A stretch of 64,000 bases of DNA from CADEDH01 sp039201605 (lineage in GTDB: Bacteria > Actinomycetota > Acidimicrobiia > Acidimicrobiales > SZUA-35). The translations under genes and the position numbers were made by a program. The notes beneath the pieces were generated by a model. The model saw nothing but the letters and a program-made list of their open reading frames with translations, was not told the origin of the DNA and did no database searches. Of the stretch, positions 44,849 through 53,339 are shown piece after piece; position 1 is the first letter of the stretch; every line of letters begins with the position of its first letter. The DNA lies in contig JBCCRO010000003.1 of assembly GCA_039201605.1 (NCBI GenBank), positions 62,001-126,000 of the forward strand, given 5' to 3'.

Positions 44849-46324
44849 TCACGGTCGGGCGGTGGCGATCTCCTCACCGCTGGCCCAGGTGGCGTGCGTT
44901 CCGCTGGAGATCTGGTGGGGCAGGATGATGCGGCACAGCGGCCCGCCAGCGACGTCACGGGCGTCGATCACCACGCACTCCGACCGGGCGTGGTCGACGT
45001 CGGTGATGAACGACACCAGGTAGCCGTCGTCCTCGGCCGTGGCCCCTCGCCGGGGGCAGAACGGGGCCTCGCTGCCGAAGCGGTTGGGGCCGAAGTCGAG
45101 CTCGACGCTGGTACCGGCCTCGAGGTCGTGCTTGACCAGACCGTTGAACAGGAAGAAGCCGGGCTCGGTCGTCGTCGAGTAGAGGTAGCGGTTCTTGCGC
45201 CCGGCGTAGCGCTGGTTCCACATGCCGAACTCGAGGATGCGGTCGTCGAGGCGTTCCTCGGTGGTGCGACCGGTGCGCAGGTTGAACCGCCACCGGTGCA
45301 GCTTGGGCCGGAACGACTGCTCGTCGATCCCGGCCATGATCCGGGCCAGGCGGGGATCGCGACCCGGGGCGTCGAGCGGGTCGGGGTCGGGGTCCTCCTG
45401 GAAGTAGCCGTCGAGGATGATCTCGTCACCCTCCTCGTAGGCGTTCATCCAGTGGAGGACGAACGTCGGGTCGGCCTCGAACCAGCGGATCTCGGTCGGG
45501 CTCCCGTAGCGGGGCACGATGGCGAAGCGCGTCGGCAGGTGATCGTGGAAGGTGGGGACGTGGAAGCCGGCCTCGAGCAACTCGGCGTTCCAGAAGAACG
45601 GCAGGTCGACCAGGATCGAGTGGTTGCGGGTGAAGGCCATGTCGTGGGGTAGCCGCGGCCCGGGCAGCTCGATCGGGATGAGATGCTTGAGCTTCCGGTC
45701 GGGGCCCACCACGCCGTAGTGCATGTAGGGCGCCTGCTTGCCGTAGTTGAAGAACAGCAGCTCGCCGGTCTCCAGGTCGACCTTGGGATGGGCTGACACC
45801 CCTTCCGGCGGCACCCAGTTGGCGGTGCCGACCTGGTCCAGGGTGGCGGGGTCGAGCCGGTAGCCCTCGCCGCACATGTAGTGGGTGGACAGGATCTCCC
45901 CGGCGTGGACGATCACGTCGGTCGACGAGGCGTCCTTCATGTCGCCCCGGGCACCCCAACCCGGCCGCTGCGACTTCTTCGGGTTGCCGGTGAGACCGGC
46001 CCACAGGGCGTGACCGGCCTCGGCCTCGGCCAGGAACGCCTCGGTCCGCACGAACCGGTTGCGGTAGGTGGCCCGCCCGTTGCGGAACGACATGGCGTGG
46101 AGCATGCCGTCGCCGTCGAAGGGATGGTAGAGACCGATCGAGTCGTGCACCGGGTTCTCGGTGTTGCGCACGTAGATGCCGTCGAGGTCGGTGGGGATCT
46201 CGCCGATCACCTCCATCTCGGTGGCGTCGACCTCCTCGTACTGCGGGGTCCAGGCCCCGTTGAGGTAGGGGTGGTCGTTGGGGGCGATGGTCGGGGTGAC
46301 CCGATTCACGACGGTTGCCGACAT
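44849..46324 (-). CDS. Carotenoid (apocarotenoid/stilbene) cleavage oxygenase
   Basis: 491 residues, usual family length. The four iron-binding His residues are His179 (EGVSAHPKVD), His227 (RLPHDMAFT), His291 (VLHWMNAYEEGD) and His477 (SSGTHATW), and the N-terminal block is IPTDLDGIYVRNTENPVHDS. It is a cytoplasmic, non-heme Fe(II) dioxygenase that splits a conjugated double bond. Substrates range from carotenoids to lignostilbenes and isoeugenol; the DGIYVRNTENP form and the catabolic surroundings leave this open. It is divergent from a TetR gene, with a perfect operator directly before the start codon. Confidence 0.9.
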   Translation of the reverse strand: MSATVVNRVTPTIAPNDHPYLNGAWTPQYEEVDATEMEVIGEIPTDLDGIYVRNTENPVHDSIGLYHPFDGDGMLHAMSFRNGRATYRNRFVRTEAFLAEAEAGHALWAGLTGNPKKSQRPGWGARGDMKDASSTDVIVHAGEILSTHYMCGEGYRLDPATLDQVGTANWVPPEGVSAHPKVDLETGELLFFNYGKQAPYMHYGVVGPDRKLKHLIPIELPGPRLPHDMAFTRNHSILVDLPFFWNAELLEAGFHVPTFHDHLPTRFAIVPRYGSPTEIRWFEADPTFVLHWMNAYEEGDEIILDGYFQEDPDPDPLDAPGRDPRLARIMAGIDEQSFRPKLHRWRFNLRTGRTTEERLDDRILEFGMWNQRYAGRKNRYLYSTTTEPGFFLFNGLVKHDLEAGTSVELDFGPNRFGSEAPFCPRRGATAEDDGYLVSFITDVDHARSECVVIDARDVAGGPLCRIILPHQISSGTHATWASGEEIATARP

Positions 46325-46328
46325 CGCA

Positions 46329-46353
46329 ACATACTGACTGACGGTCAGTATGT
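46329..46353. promoter_or_regulatory. Perfect palindromic operator for the TetR regulator
   Basis: ACATACTGAC (46329-46338), five-base spacer TGACG, GTCAGTATGT (46344-46353): a perfect 10-bp inverted repeat. It starts four bases before the carotenoid oxygenase ATG (minus strand) and ends 21 bases before the TetR TACCCT -10 hexamer, so binding would block both promoters. The core GACNGNCNGTC is typical of TetR sites. Confidence 0.85.
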
Positions 46354-46386
46354 CGTCAAGATGACCGGCCCGAGTACCCTTCCACC

Positions 46387-46893
46387 GTGGCCACGCAGGC
46401 GGAACGACGCACCGCGACCCGGGCCGCGATCACCGAGGCCGCCTTCGCCGCCTTCGTGCGCCAGGGGTCGCCGGACGTGCCCCTGGAGGACATCGCCCGC
46501 GACGCCGGCGTCACCAAGAGCACGATCCACTATCACTACGAGAGTCGGGCCGGGCTCCTCGCCGCGGTCGCCACCCGGCTCTTCCTCGACCTCGAGCAAC
46601 GGGCGACCGAGGGCGTCGAGCGCCACGCCACCGTGTATGTGACCAAGCTGCTCGAAGCCCAGGCCGAGCCGGTGGGGCGGGTGCTGTTCACCATCGGCGA
46701 CGAGCTGCTCCGCATCGGCAGCCTCGACGGCGTCGATCCCTACCGCCACCTCCGGATGCGCCTCGACCAACTCGGGGCGGCCGGATCGAGCGCGGTCACG
46801 GCCGGCGCCATCCTCCAGTTCGGCCGCCAGCTCGCCTTCGGCCGGGCCGAGCTCGACGAGATCCCGGCCATGGTGGCCGAACTCGCCCTCTGA
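46387..46893 (+). CDS. TetR-family repressor of the carotenoid oxygenase operon
   Basis: 168 residues from GTG at 46387. The N-terminal helix-turn-helix has ITEAAFAAFVRQGSPDVPLE, then DIARDAGVTKSTIHYHYESR as recognition region. The C-terminal ligand domain is short (about 120 residues). It is divergent from the carotenoid oxygenase gene over the palindrome at 46329-46353, so autoregulation and control of the oxygenase are likely. TACCCT six bases before the GTG suggests a leaderless transcript. Confidence 0.88.
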   Translation: MATQAERRTATRAAITEAAFAAFVRQGSPDVPLEDIARDAGVTKSTIHYHYESRAGLLAAVATRLFLDLEQRATEGVERHATVYVTKLLEAQAEPVGRVLFTIGDELLRIGSLDGVDPYRHLRMRLDQLGAAGSSAVTAGAILQFGRQLAFGRAELDEIPAMVAELAL

Positions 46894-46950
46894 TCCGGCG
46901 GGCGGGCCGAGTCCGACCGCCTCGGCGGCCCGCAGCGCTGCGGCGTCGAC

Positions 46951-49215
46951 CTACTGGCGCGACATCTCGCCGGCGGCATTGGCCGCCGCTTCGCTCCGGC
47001 TCCTCCGCTGGGGGAGCGTGATCGTCACGTCGTGCAGGGTGCCGGTGAAGGCGAAGGGTGCCCGGTACCGGTCCGACACCGCCGAGCCGTGGTCCCGGCC
47101 CAGGCTGGAGCCGACCGAGGAGACCATCCGCATGTAGAACGGGATCGCCCCCCGACCGCACGGCTCCCCGTCGATCGACACCTCGGCCCAGCCGGTGGTG
47201 CGGCTGTCGCGTTCGAGGTGCACGCGGAGGGTGCTGTCGCCGGGTGGCACCTCGATCGTCGACTCCACGATCGTGTGGTCGTTGAAGGCGTTGTAGTCGA
47301 CGACGAGTCTGCCGTCCTGGACGAACACCGAGCAGCCGGAGTTCTCGGTGCCGGTGGCCCACAGCACGCCCTCGTCGCCGGGCGACGTCGTGACCCGGGC
47401 CACCAGATCGAACGCCCGCCCGCCGACCGAGGCCGAGGGCTGAGCCGGTAATGGCGACATCGGCGGACGGTACACGTAGCGTCGGTCGGGACGATGGGGC
47501 GAGTGCTCGCTGAGCACCGGCTGGAACAGCTCGAAGCCGCGATCGTCGAGGGGGAGCACGCCGTGGCGGTCCGCCTCCTGCCACCACAGCCCGATCAGTT
47601 GGTCCCGCAGGTCCGGCTCGGCCTCGGCCCGATCGTCGCACTCGGAGGGGTCGACGCTGAGGTTGTAGAGCTCCCACGGCTCGGCGTCGAAGTCGTCGCC
47701 CGGGTTGTGCTTGGTCACCGCCTTCCACCACACACCGTCGAGCTGGGCCACCAGGGCCCGACTTCCACCGTTCTCGAAGTACTGCAGGGTGTTGGTGGCG
47801 GGGGCTTCGGGGTCGGCCAGAATCGAGCGGAAGGAGTGGCCGGTGACCGGCAATTGGGGGACGCCCCTGTAGGTGTCGGGCGGGGTCACGCCGAGGAGCT
47901 CGTAGATCGTGGGGGCGATGTCGGACACGTTGACGAACTGCGGACGCTGCGTACCAGCCTCGTCGGCCAGACCGTCGGGCCAGTGGACCACCAGGGGCAC
48001 GTGGACGCCGCCCTCGTGGGTGTTCTGCTTGTACCACCGGAAGGGCGAGTTGCCGCACTGGGCCCAACCCCACGGATAGTTGGTGTGGCTTCGTGGGCCG
48101 CCGATGTCGTCGATGCGTTCGATCGCCTCCTCCGGCGATTCGAGGATGCCGTTGAAGAACTTCATCTCGTGCATGACGCCGAAGGGGCCGCCCTCCTGTG
48201 AGGCGCCGTTGTCGGCCAGCACGATCAGGATGGTGTTGTCGAGCTGACCCATGGCCCGCAGCCCCTCGACCAGGCGACCGATCTGGTCGTCGGTGTGGTC
48301 GAGGAAGGCGGCGAAGGCCTCCTGCAGGCGACAGGCCAGACGGCGTTGCACGTCGGGCAGCTCGTCCCAGGCGTCGACACCGGGGTTGCGGGGTGCGAGC
48401 GTGGTCCCCGGCGGGATGACGCCGAGATCGAGCTGGCGTTCGTACCACCGCTGCCGGACGATGTCCCACCCCTCGTCGTAGCGACCCCGGTACTTGTCGA
48501 GGTAGGCCTGGGGCGCCTGGTGAGGGGCGTGGGTGGCGCCGAAGGGCAGGTAGGCGAAGAAGGGACGGTCGGGTCGGACCCCCCGGCTGTCGTTGATCAT
48601 CAGCAGCAGCTGGTCGACCAGATCCTCCGAGACGTGGTAGCCCTCCGCCGGCGTCGACGGCGGATCGATGGGGCTGTTGTCCCGCACCAGCTCGGGGTGG
48701 AACTGGTCGGTCTCCCCTTCGAGGAACCCGTAGAACCGATCGAAGCCCCGCCCGAGGGGCCACTGGTCGAAGGGCCCGGCGGCCGAGGTGTCCTGGGTGG
48801 GGGCGAGGTGCCACTTGCCGGCGCAGAACGTGGTGTAGCCCTCGGCCTTGAGCACCTCGGCCATCGTCGCGGCGGCGTTGGAGATGTGACCGAGCTGGTT
48901 GGGGAAGCCGGTGCGCCAGTTGGACACGCCCCGCATGCCGACGGCGTGCTGCGACCGACCGGTCAGGAGGGCGGCCCGGGTCGGGGAGCACAGGGGGGTG
49001 ACGTGGAAGTTGGTGAATTGCACCCCGGCGGCGGCCAGAGCGTCGACGTTGGGGGTGTCGATGTCGGAGCCGTAGCAGCCGAACTGGGCGAAGCCGGTGT
49101 CGTCGAGCAGCACGACGACCACGTTTGGGGCGTCATCGCCGGGGTGCGGCGGCTCGGCGAAGTGGGGCTGGGAGTCGGCCAGGGTGCGGCCGATGACGCC
49201 CTCGAACCCGCTCAT
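46951..49215 (-). CDS. Arylsulfatase, Cys-type (formylglycine)
   Basis: 754 residues. Metal ligands Asp38-Asp39 (VVVLLDDTGFAQFGCYG) and the sulfatase signature at 76-87 (CSPTRAALLTGR, Cys76 being the residue converted to formylglycine) are intact; a second signature block is GKWHLAP. Residues from about 560 form a C-terminal beta-sandwich-like domain (FDLVARVTTSPGDEGVLWAT, LRVHLERDSRTTGWAEVSID). No signal peptide is visible, so it acts in the cytoplasm on an imported sulfate ester. A formylglycine-generating enzyme must be supplied from elsewhere. The ATGA start overlaps the DUF1330 gene. Confidence 0.92.
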   Translation of the reverse strand: MSGFEGVIGRTLADSQPHFAEPPHPGDDAPNVVVVLLDDTGFAQFGCYGSDIDTPNVDALAAAGVQFTNFHVTPLCSPTRAALLTGRSQHAVGMRGVSNWRTGFPNQLGHISNAAATMAEVLKAEGYTTFCAGKWHLAPTQDTSAAGPFDQWPLGRGFDRFYGFLEGETDQFHPELVRDNSPIDPPSTPAEGYHVSEDLVDQLLLMINDSRGVRPDRPFFAYLPFGATHAPHQAPQAYLDKYRGRYDEGWDIVRQRWYERQLDLGVIPPGTTLAPRNPGVDAWDELPDVQRRLACRLQEAFAAFLDHTDDQIGRLVEGLRAMGQLDNTILIVLADNGASQEGGPFGVMHEMKFFNGILESPEEAIERIDDIGGPRSHTNYPWGWAQCGNSPFRWYKQNTHEGGVHVPLVVHWPDGLADEAGTQRPQFVNVSDIAPTIYELLGVTPPDTYRGVPQLPVTGHSFRSILADPEAPATNTLQYFENGGSRALVAQLDGVWWKAVTKHNPGDDFDAEPWELYNLSVDPSECDDRAEAEPDLRDQLIGLWWQEADRHGVLPLDDRGFELFQPVLSEHSPHRPDRRYVYRPPMSPLPAQPSASVGGRAFDLVARVTTSPGDEGVLWATGTENSGCSVFVQDGRLVVDYNAFNDHTIVESTIEVPPGDSTLRVHLERDSRTTGWAEVSIDGEPCGRGAIPFYMRMVSSVGSSLGRDHGSAVSDRYRAPFAFTGTLHDVTITLPQRRSRSEAAANAAGEMSRQ

Positions 49216-50021
49216 CCCTCCACCGACGCCGACAGCGAGTTGATCGAGGCCCGCACGCCGATGGCGTAGGTGTCGGCGATCGCCGCCTCACGATGGTCGG
49301 CCTGGGCCGCCAGGCGATCGGGGTCGGTGGCCACCGCCATGAACGCCTGACGGCTGGGGAACGTGTTGAACCGGACCTGGTGCCACGACCGTCCGTCGCC
49401 GAGGATCGTGCCCTCGGCCGAGAACCAGCCGTCGATGCGTGCGCCGTTGGGCACCGCTACCGACCCGGCCACCTCCTGGTAGGCCTCCATGTGGTCCGGG
49501 TTGGCGACGGCCCCGTCGGCCTCGTGGAAGCGGATGACGTGGACCATCGTGTAGGGGCCGTCGTCGTCGGTGGGCGGATGGGGCACGTCGGCCCAGTCGA
49601 TCGGCGACTCGACGGTTGGCACGGCGAGGGGCCGGCAGCCGATGACGATCGTCTCGGCCATGCCCGCCTCCTTGTGCTCATGGGCCTTCTGGAAGTCCTC
49701 CCGCTCCTGCATGGCGATGAACGCCGCCCGTGTCGGGTAGCGCACCACGGCGATCCGATCCCAGGCCGGTGCCTCGCCCAGGAACTGGGTGTCGACCTCG
49801 GACACGAACACGATCTCGGCCCCGACGGCGGCCAGAGGACCGAGCGGGGCGTACTCGTCGTCGGCCTGGCGGCCGGTGAGGGTGGTCTGGCGACCGTCGA
49901 CGTACTCGGCCCGTTCCTTGTAGTGCATCAGGTTGACCATCCACACCGGCCCGTCGTCCTCGGGGGCGGTGGTGGCCAGCTTGAGGCCGTAGGTGTGGTC
50001 GACAGTGGCGTAGCCGGGCAT
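49212..50021 (-). CDS. Tandem DUF1330 (dimeric alpha-beta barrel) protein
   Basis: 269 residues from ATG at 50021, preceded by an excellent GAGGAGG. Two ferredoxin-like halves are visible: residues about 20-125 with VWMVNLMHYKERAEYVDGRQ, GAEIVFVSEVDTQFLG, WDRIAVVRYPTRAAFIAMQE, and about 150-260 with YTMVHVIRFHEADG, NGARIDGWFSAEGTILGDG, WHQVRFNTFPSRQAFMAVAT. Single DUF1330 domains resemble monooxygenase/EthD folds that bind small hydrophobic ligands. Strict coupling (ATGA) to the sulfatase suggests a role in the same pathway; its reaction is unknown. Confidence 0.8.
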   Translation of the reverse strand: MPGYATVDHTYGLKLATTAPEDDGPVWMVNLMHYKERAEYVDGRQTTLTGRQADDEYAPLGPLAAVGAEIVFVSEVDTQFLGEAPAWDRIAVVRYPTRAAFIAMQEREDFQKAHEHKEAGMAETIVIGCRPLAVPTVESPIDWADVPHPPTDDDGPYTMVHVIRFHEADGAVANPDHMEAYQEVAGSVAVPNGARIDGWFSAEGTILGDGRSWHQVRFNTFPSRQAFMAVATDPDRLAAQADHREAAIADTYAIGVRASINSLSASVEG

Positions 50022-50124
50022 GGTTCCTCCTCGATCCACCGCCACACTATCTTTTGCCACTCTTCCTGGCGATTTCTCGGGAGCCGCCCGCGCCCCCGCC
50101 GGGCCGCCATGGCAGCTGCTGAGG

Positions 50125-50727
50125 TCAGCCGAGCAGGGTGTGCAGGGTTGCGGTGAGCGTGGTGCGGACCTCGGCCACCGAGAGCCGACGGTGGCGCCGC
50201 AGGTGGTCGAGGGAGTCGAGCTGGGTGAGGAGGTCGCCGGCGGTGGAGACGCTCCGCCGGTCGTCCGGCTTGCGGGCCGCCAACTCGGGGGCGAACTGGC
50301 GCTCGAACTGCTCGCGGAGCCGGGTGCGGGTGCGGGCCAGCTCGTCGCGGATGGTGGCGTGACGGGCGGCGTTGACCACGGTGGCCCGGAAGACCGGGCC
50401 GACGAGGTCGTACAGCCGCAGGCGCATGTCGACGAAGTCGTCGATGCGACGGTCGAGGCGACCCTCGCCGATGGCGTGGAGCCGGGCCACCTCCTCCGCC
50501 CGCTCGTTGCTGCGCTTGATCGTCGCCTCCATCAGCTCACCGGGATCGGCGAAGTACCGGTAGAGCGACCGTAGCGACAGGCCGGAGCGGGCCGCCGCCT
50601 GCTCGATGGTTGGCAGCATCGACTCCTCGGCGAACATCTCGAGCACCACGTCGATCACGGCGTCGATGTTGCGCTGCCTGCGGGCCACCCGGCCGTCGAC
50701 GGTCTCCACGATCGGGGACTCCTGCAT
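50125..50727 (-). CDS. TetR-family transcriptional regulator
   Basis: 200 residues. The helix-turn-helix spans about 18-62 (NIDAVIDVVLEMFAEESM, PTIEQAAARSGLSLRSLYRY). The C-terminal domain is helical with RLRLYDLVGPVFRATVVNAA. It starts ten bases after the haloalkane dehalogenase stop on the same strand and precedes the DUF1330-sulfatase pair by about 100 bases, so it probably regulates one or both of these units. No clear operator was found at its own start because it is inside an operon. Confidence 0.85.
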   Translation of the reverse strand: MQESPIVETVDGRVARRQRNIDAVIDVVLEMFAEESMLPTIEQAAARSGLSLRSLYRYFADPGELMEATIKRSNERAEEVARLHAIGEGRLDRRIDDFVDMRLRLYDLVGPVFRATVVNAARHATIRDELARTRTRLREQFERQFAPELAARKPDDRRSVSTAGDLLTQLDSLDHLRRHRRLSVAEVRTTLTATLHTLLG

Positions 50728-50737
50728 CGGGTGGCCG

Positions 50738-51643
50738 TCAGCCGTCGATGAACTCGACCAGGACCCGGCCCAGCTCGGGGCCGGCGTCCTCCTGGAGGAA
50801 GTGGCCTGCGCCTTCGATCGTGGTGTGGGCCAAACCCTGGGCGCCGGGCACCCGGCGGCGGAAGGGGGCGTCGCCGCCGGCGGTCACCGGGTCACGGTCG
50901 CTGAAGCACAGGAGGAACGGCTTCTCGAACGCCGCCAACACCTCCCACGCCGCCCGATTAGCCGGGGCCTCGGGATCGTCGGGTGAGGTGGGGACGTGGG
51001 TCGGCCAGATCCGGGCTCCGGCCTTGTAGGTGTCGTCGGGGAACGGGGCGTCGTAGGCGGCGATCACCTCGGGCGACAGGTCGGTGGCGCAGCCGCCGTC
51101 GATGATGGCACCGATGGGGAACTCCGGCGCCGTCTGGGAGAACCTCTGCCACTGGAGGAAGGCGTCGGACGGTGTGCCCTCGCCGGTGGGGAGCCCTGTG
51201 TTGCCGATGGCGACCCGGGCGAACCGGTCCGGCCGGGCGGTGACGAGACGGAGGCCGATGAGGCCGCCCCAGTCCTGCCCGAAGAAGGTGATGTCGGTCA
51301 GATCGAGGGTGTCGAACACCAGGCTCGACATCCAGGCCACATGGCGGGCGTAGCTGTAGTCGGACTGCGCGGTCGGCTTGTCGCTCCGACCGAACCCGAC
51401 CTGGTCGGGCACGATCACCCGATGCCCGGCGGCGACGAGGGGCGGGACCATGTGCCGGTAGAGGTAGGCCCACGACGGCTCACCGTGGAGCAGCAGGACG
51501 GGGGCGGCGTCGGGCGGGCCCTCGTCGAGGTAGTGGACCCGCAGGGTGCCGCCGTCCTGGTCGTCGATGTCGGCGTAGTGAGGGGCGAAGGGGAAGTCGG
51601 GCAGATCGACGAACCGGTCGTCGGGGGTGCGGACGGTCTCCAT
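50738..51643 (-). CDS. Haloalkane dehalogenase, HLD-I (DhlA/DhmA) type
   Basis: 301 residues with AAGGAG nine bases before the ATG. The alpha/beta-hydrolase triad and halide site fit HLD-I: oxyanion motif HGEPSW (53-58), nucleophile Asp124 followed by halide-stabilising Trp125 in FGQDWGG, an acid in FSDRDPVTAGGD and His281 in GAGHFLQED. The cap includes APFPDDTYKAGARIWP, matching the DhlA group. It replaces a halogen by hydroxyl using water. A cis-epoxide hydrolase would have similar topology but the QDWGG and HGEPSW combination supports dehalogenase. The substrate range is unknown. Confidence 0.87.
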   Translation of the reverse strand: METVRTPDDRFVDLPDFPFAPHYADIDDQDGGTLRVHYLDEGPPDAAPVLLLHGEPSWAYLYRHMVPPLVAAGHRVIVPDQVGFGRSDKPTAQSDYSYARHVAWMSSLVFDTLDLTDITFFGQDWGGLIGLRLVTARPDRFARVAIGNTGLPTGEGTPSDAFLQWQRFSQTAPEFPIGAIIDGGCATDLSPEVIAAYDAPFPDDTYKAGARIWPTHVPTSPDDPEAPANRAAWEVLAAFEKPFLLCFSDRDPVTAGGDAPFRRRVPGAQGLAHTTIEGAGHFLQEDAGPELGRVLVEFIDG

Positions 51644-51758
51644 TGGGGGGTGCTCCTTGGTTCGTGCTCTCGGTCGGTTCGTGGGACGATCGGGGCCCTC
51701 TCCGGGGACCCGACGACATCGGACCGCATGTCATCGTGGGGCCTCGGACGCGGGGGTG

Positions 51759-52865
51759 TTAGCGGAGGAGGCCGGTGGCGGCGGCCAGGCGGTCGGCGGC
51801 CTCCTCGGCCATCGTGTGGACGACCTCGGCGGCGGGCACCACCTCGTCGATGAGGCCGGCGATGTTACCGGCGCCGTTCATGCTGACGCCTTCCTCCCCG
51901 CCGCGGTCGGTGGCGTTTCGGCCGAGGATCTGGTTGGCCAGGACGGGCTGGAGCGGCATGGGCAGGGGGTCGAGCTCGGCCTCGTCCCAGGCCCGGGTCC
52001 AGTCGTTGGGCAGCATGCGGAACCGCTTGCCGGTGTAGGCCCGGCTGATGACGGGTGACTGATCGGCGGCGGCCACGATCCCCGCCTTCTGCCAGCCGGC
52101 GATGCCTGCTTCGTCAGTGGCGAGGAAGCGGGTGCCGATCCACACCGCCTGGCATCCCATGAGCAGGGCGGCGGCCATGCCCCGACCGTCGCCGATGCCG
52201 CCGGCGGCCACGACGGGCACGTCGACGGCGTCGAGCACCTGGGGCAGGAGCGCCATCGTGCCGACGTGTCCGGTGTGTCCACCGCCCTCGGTGCCCTGGG
52301 CGATCACCACCTCGGCGCCGTCGCGGACGACCGCCTCGGCCTGTTTGGTGCTGCCGACGATGGAGACGACGGTGGTCCCGGCCTCCTTGAGGCGGTCGGC
52401 CACGAAGCCCGGCGAGCCCAGGGCGCCGACGAACACCGGCACCGCCTCCTCGGCGATCACGTCGACCTGGGCCTCGGCGTCGGTCCCGAGGGCGTTGCGC
52501 TCACCGGCGGCGGCGGTGGCCGCCACCGGCGCCACCCCCAGGTCGGTGGCGATCCGCTCGGCCTGGGCTCGATGCTCGCCCGGGATCATCTCGGCCACGT
52601 CGCCCACCGACACCCCGCCCTGCTCGATGCGGGCCGGAAGGATCAGGTCGACACCGAACGGCTTGTCGGTGAGTTCACGGGTACGGCGGATGACGGCCCG
52701 CACCTCGTCGGCCGACATCGACGTGCAGCCCAGCACGCCGAGGCCGCCGGCGTTGGACACGGCGGCCACGAGGTCGGGCCCGGCGATCGGGCCCATGCCG
52801 GCGGAGATGATCGGCACGTCGATGCCGAGCCGCCCGCAGAGCGGCGTGTGCAGTCGAGGGCTCAT
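51759..52865 (-). CDS. Nitronate monooxygenase (2-nitropropane dioxygenase family)
   Basis: 368 residues from ATG at 52865. FMN-binding TIM barrel: TPLCGRLGIDVPIISAGMGP, NAGGLGVLGCTSMSADEVRA, FGVDLILPA, VVIAQGTEGGGHTGHVGTMA (catalytic-region His) and VPVVAAGGIGDGRGMAAALL, followed by GTRFLATDEA. It would oxidise alkyl nitronates, although the family also contains FabK-type enoyl reductases. TAACGT lies seven bases before the ATG and a palindrome covers the expected -35, so it is probably repressed by an unidentified factor and read from a leaderless mRNA. Confidence 0.85.
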   Translation of the reverse strand: MSPRLHTPLCGRLGIDVPIISAGMGPIAGPDLVAAVSNAGGLGVLGCTSMSADEVRAVIRRTRELTDKPFGVDLILPARIEQGGVSVGDVAEMIPGEHRAQAERIATDLGVAPVAATAAAGERNALGTDAEAQVDVIAEEAVPVFVGALGSPGFVADRLKEAGTTVVSIVGSTKQAEAVVRDGAEVVIAQGTEGGGHTGHVGTMALLPQVLDAVDVPVVAAGGIGDGRGMAAALLMGCQAVWIGTRFLATDEAGIAGWQKAGIVAAADQSPVISRAYTGKRFRMLPNDWTRAWDEAELDPLPMPLQPVLANQILGRNATDRGGEEGVSMNGAGNIAGLIDEVVPAAEVVHTMAEEAADRLAAATGLLR

Positions 52866-52896
52866 GGAGCCGACGTTATCCACCGCCCGAACCTTG

Positions 52897-52913
52897 TGCC
52901 AGTTGCACTGGCA
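52897..52913 (-). promoter_or_regulatory. Palindromic operator of the nitronate monooxygenase gene
   Basis: TGCCAG (52897-52902), spacer TTGCA, CTGGCA (52908-52913): a perfect inverted repeat. On the minus strand CTGGCA also serves as a -35-like hexamer, 18 bases before TAACGT (52873-52878). A repressor bound here would block the promoter. The 211-base gap (52866-53076) holds no gene. Confidence 0.6.
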
Positions 52914-53076
52914 GATCGGCGGCCCGAGGGTCGGGACAAGGCGAACGGCCCGACGACGGGCCAGCGCCGGTGGCGACCACGACCGCCCGCACGGATCGGG
53001 CCGGTCGACGAACAGGGCCGGGTTCGTGCCGGTCGGGGTTCGCCGACCGGCCGCGCTTCGACCGACGTCGGGGAGG

Positions 53077-53280
53077 TTAGCGGTTCCGAGCCTTGTGCCA
53101 GGCTTCGACTGCGGGCCGGAGCCAGAGGCTCGGCCGACCGCGACCGAGGCTGACCACGGGGCGGGGCATGTCGGGGTAGCGTCGCTGGTAGAGGCTGACA
53201 CTGTTGGGGTGCGAAAGGCCCAGGATTTCGGCGATCCCGCGAGCATCGGTGAGATCGTCCGTGTTCACCATCGGAGCCAT
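53077..53280 (-). CDS. Small AlpA/MerR-type helix-turn-helix protein
   Basis: 67 residues: DLTDARGIAEILGLSHPNSV (helix-turn-helix of the excisionase/AlpA type), SLYQRRYPDMPRPVVSLG, RGRPSLWLRPAVEAWHKARN (wing and final helix). Stand-alone proteins of this kind are DNA-binding excisionases or regulators. There is no integrase or phage gene nearby. It diverges from the metal importer operon with about 55 bases between, so it could regulate that operon, but MntR- or Zur-type ligand sites are absent. ATG at 53280 or 53271 may be used. Confidence 0.7.
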   Translation of the reverse strand: MAPMVNTDDLTDARGIAEILGLSHPNSVSLYQRRYPDMPRPVVSLGRGRPSLWLRPAVEAWHKARNR

Positions 53281-53339
53281 TTCCCCACCCTAGCCCGGAC
53301 CCTGTCGCCGATACAGTCTCTACCCATAGACTCATGGCC

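Noticed and set aside
42070..44928. A 952-codon open frame on the plus strand
   Set aside because: It mirrors the kinase-WD40 gene on the opposite strand, and its apparent repeats are the complement of the WD40 repeats.
53077..53280. AlpA-type gene as a sign of an integrated element
   Set aside because: There is no integrase, tRNA attachment site or phage gene nearby, and base composition is like that of the neighbours.
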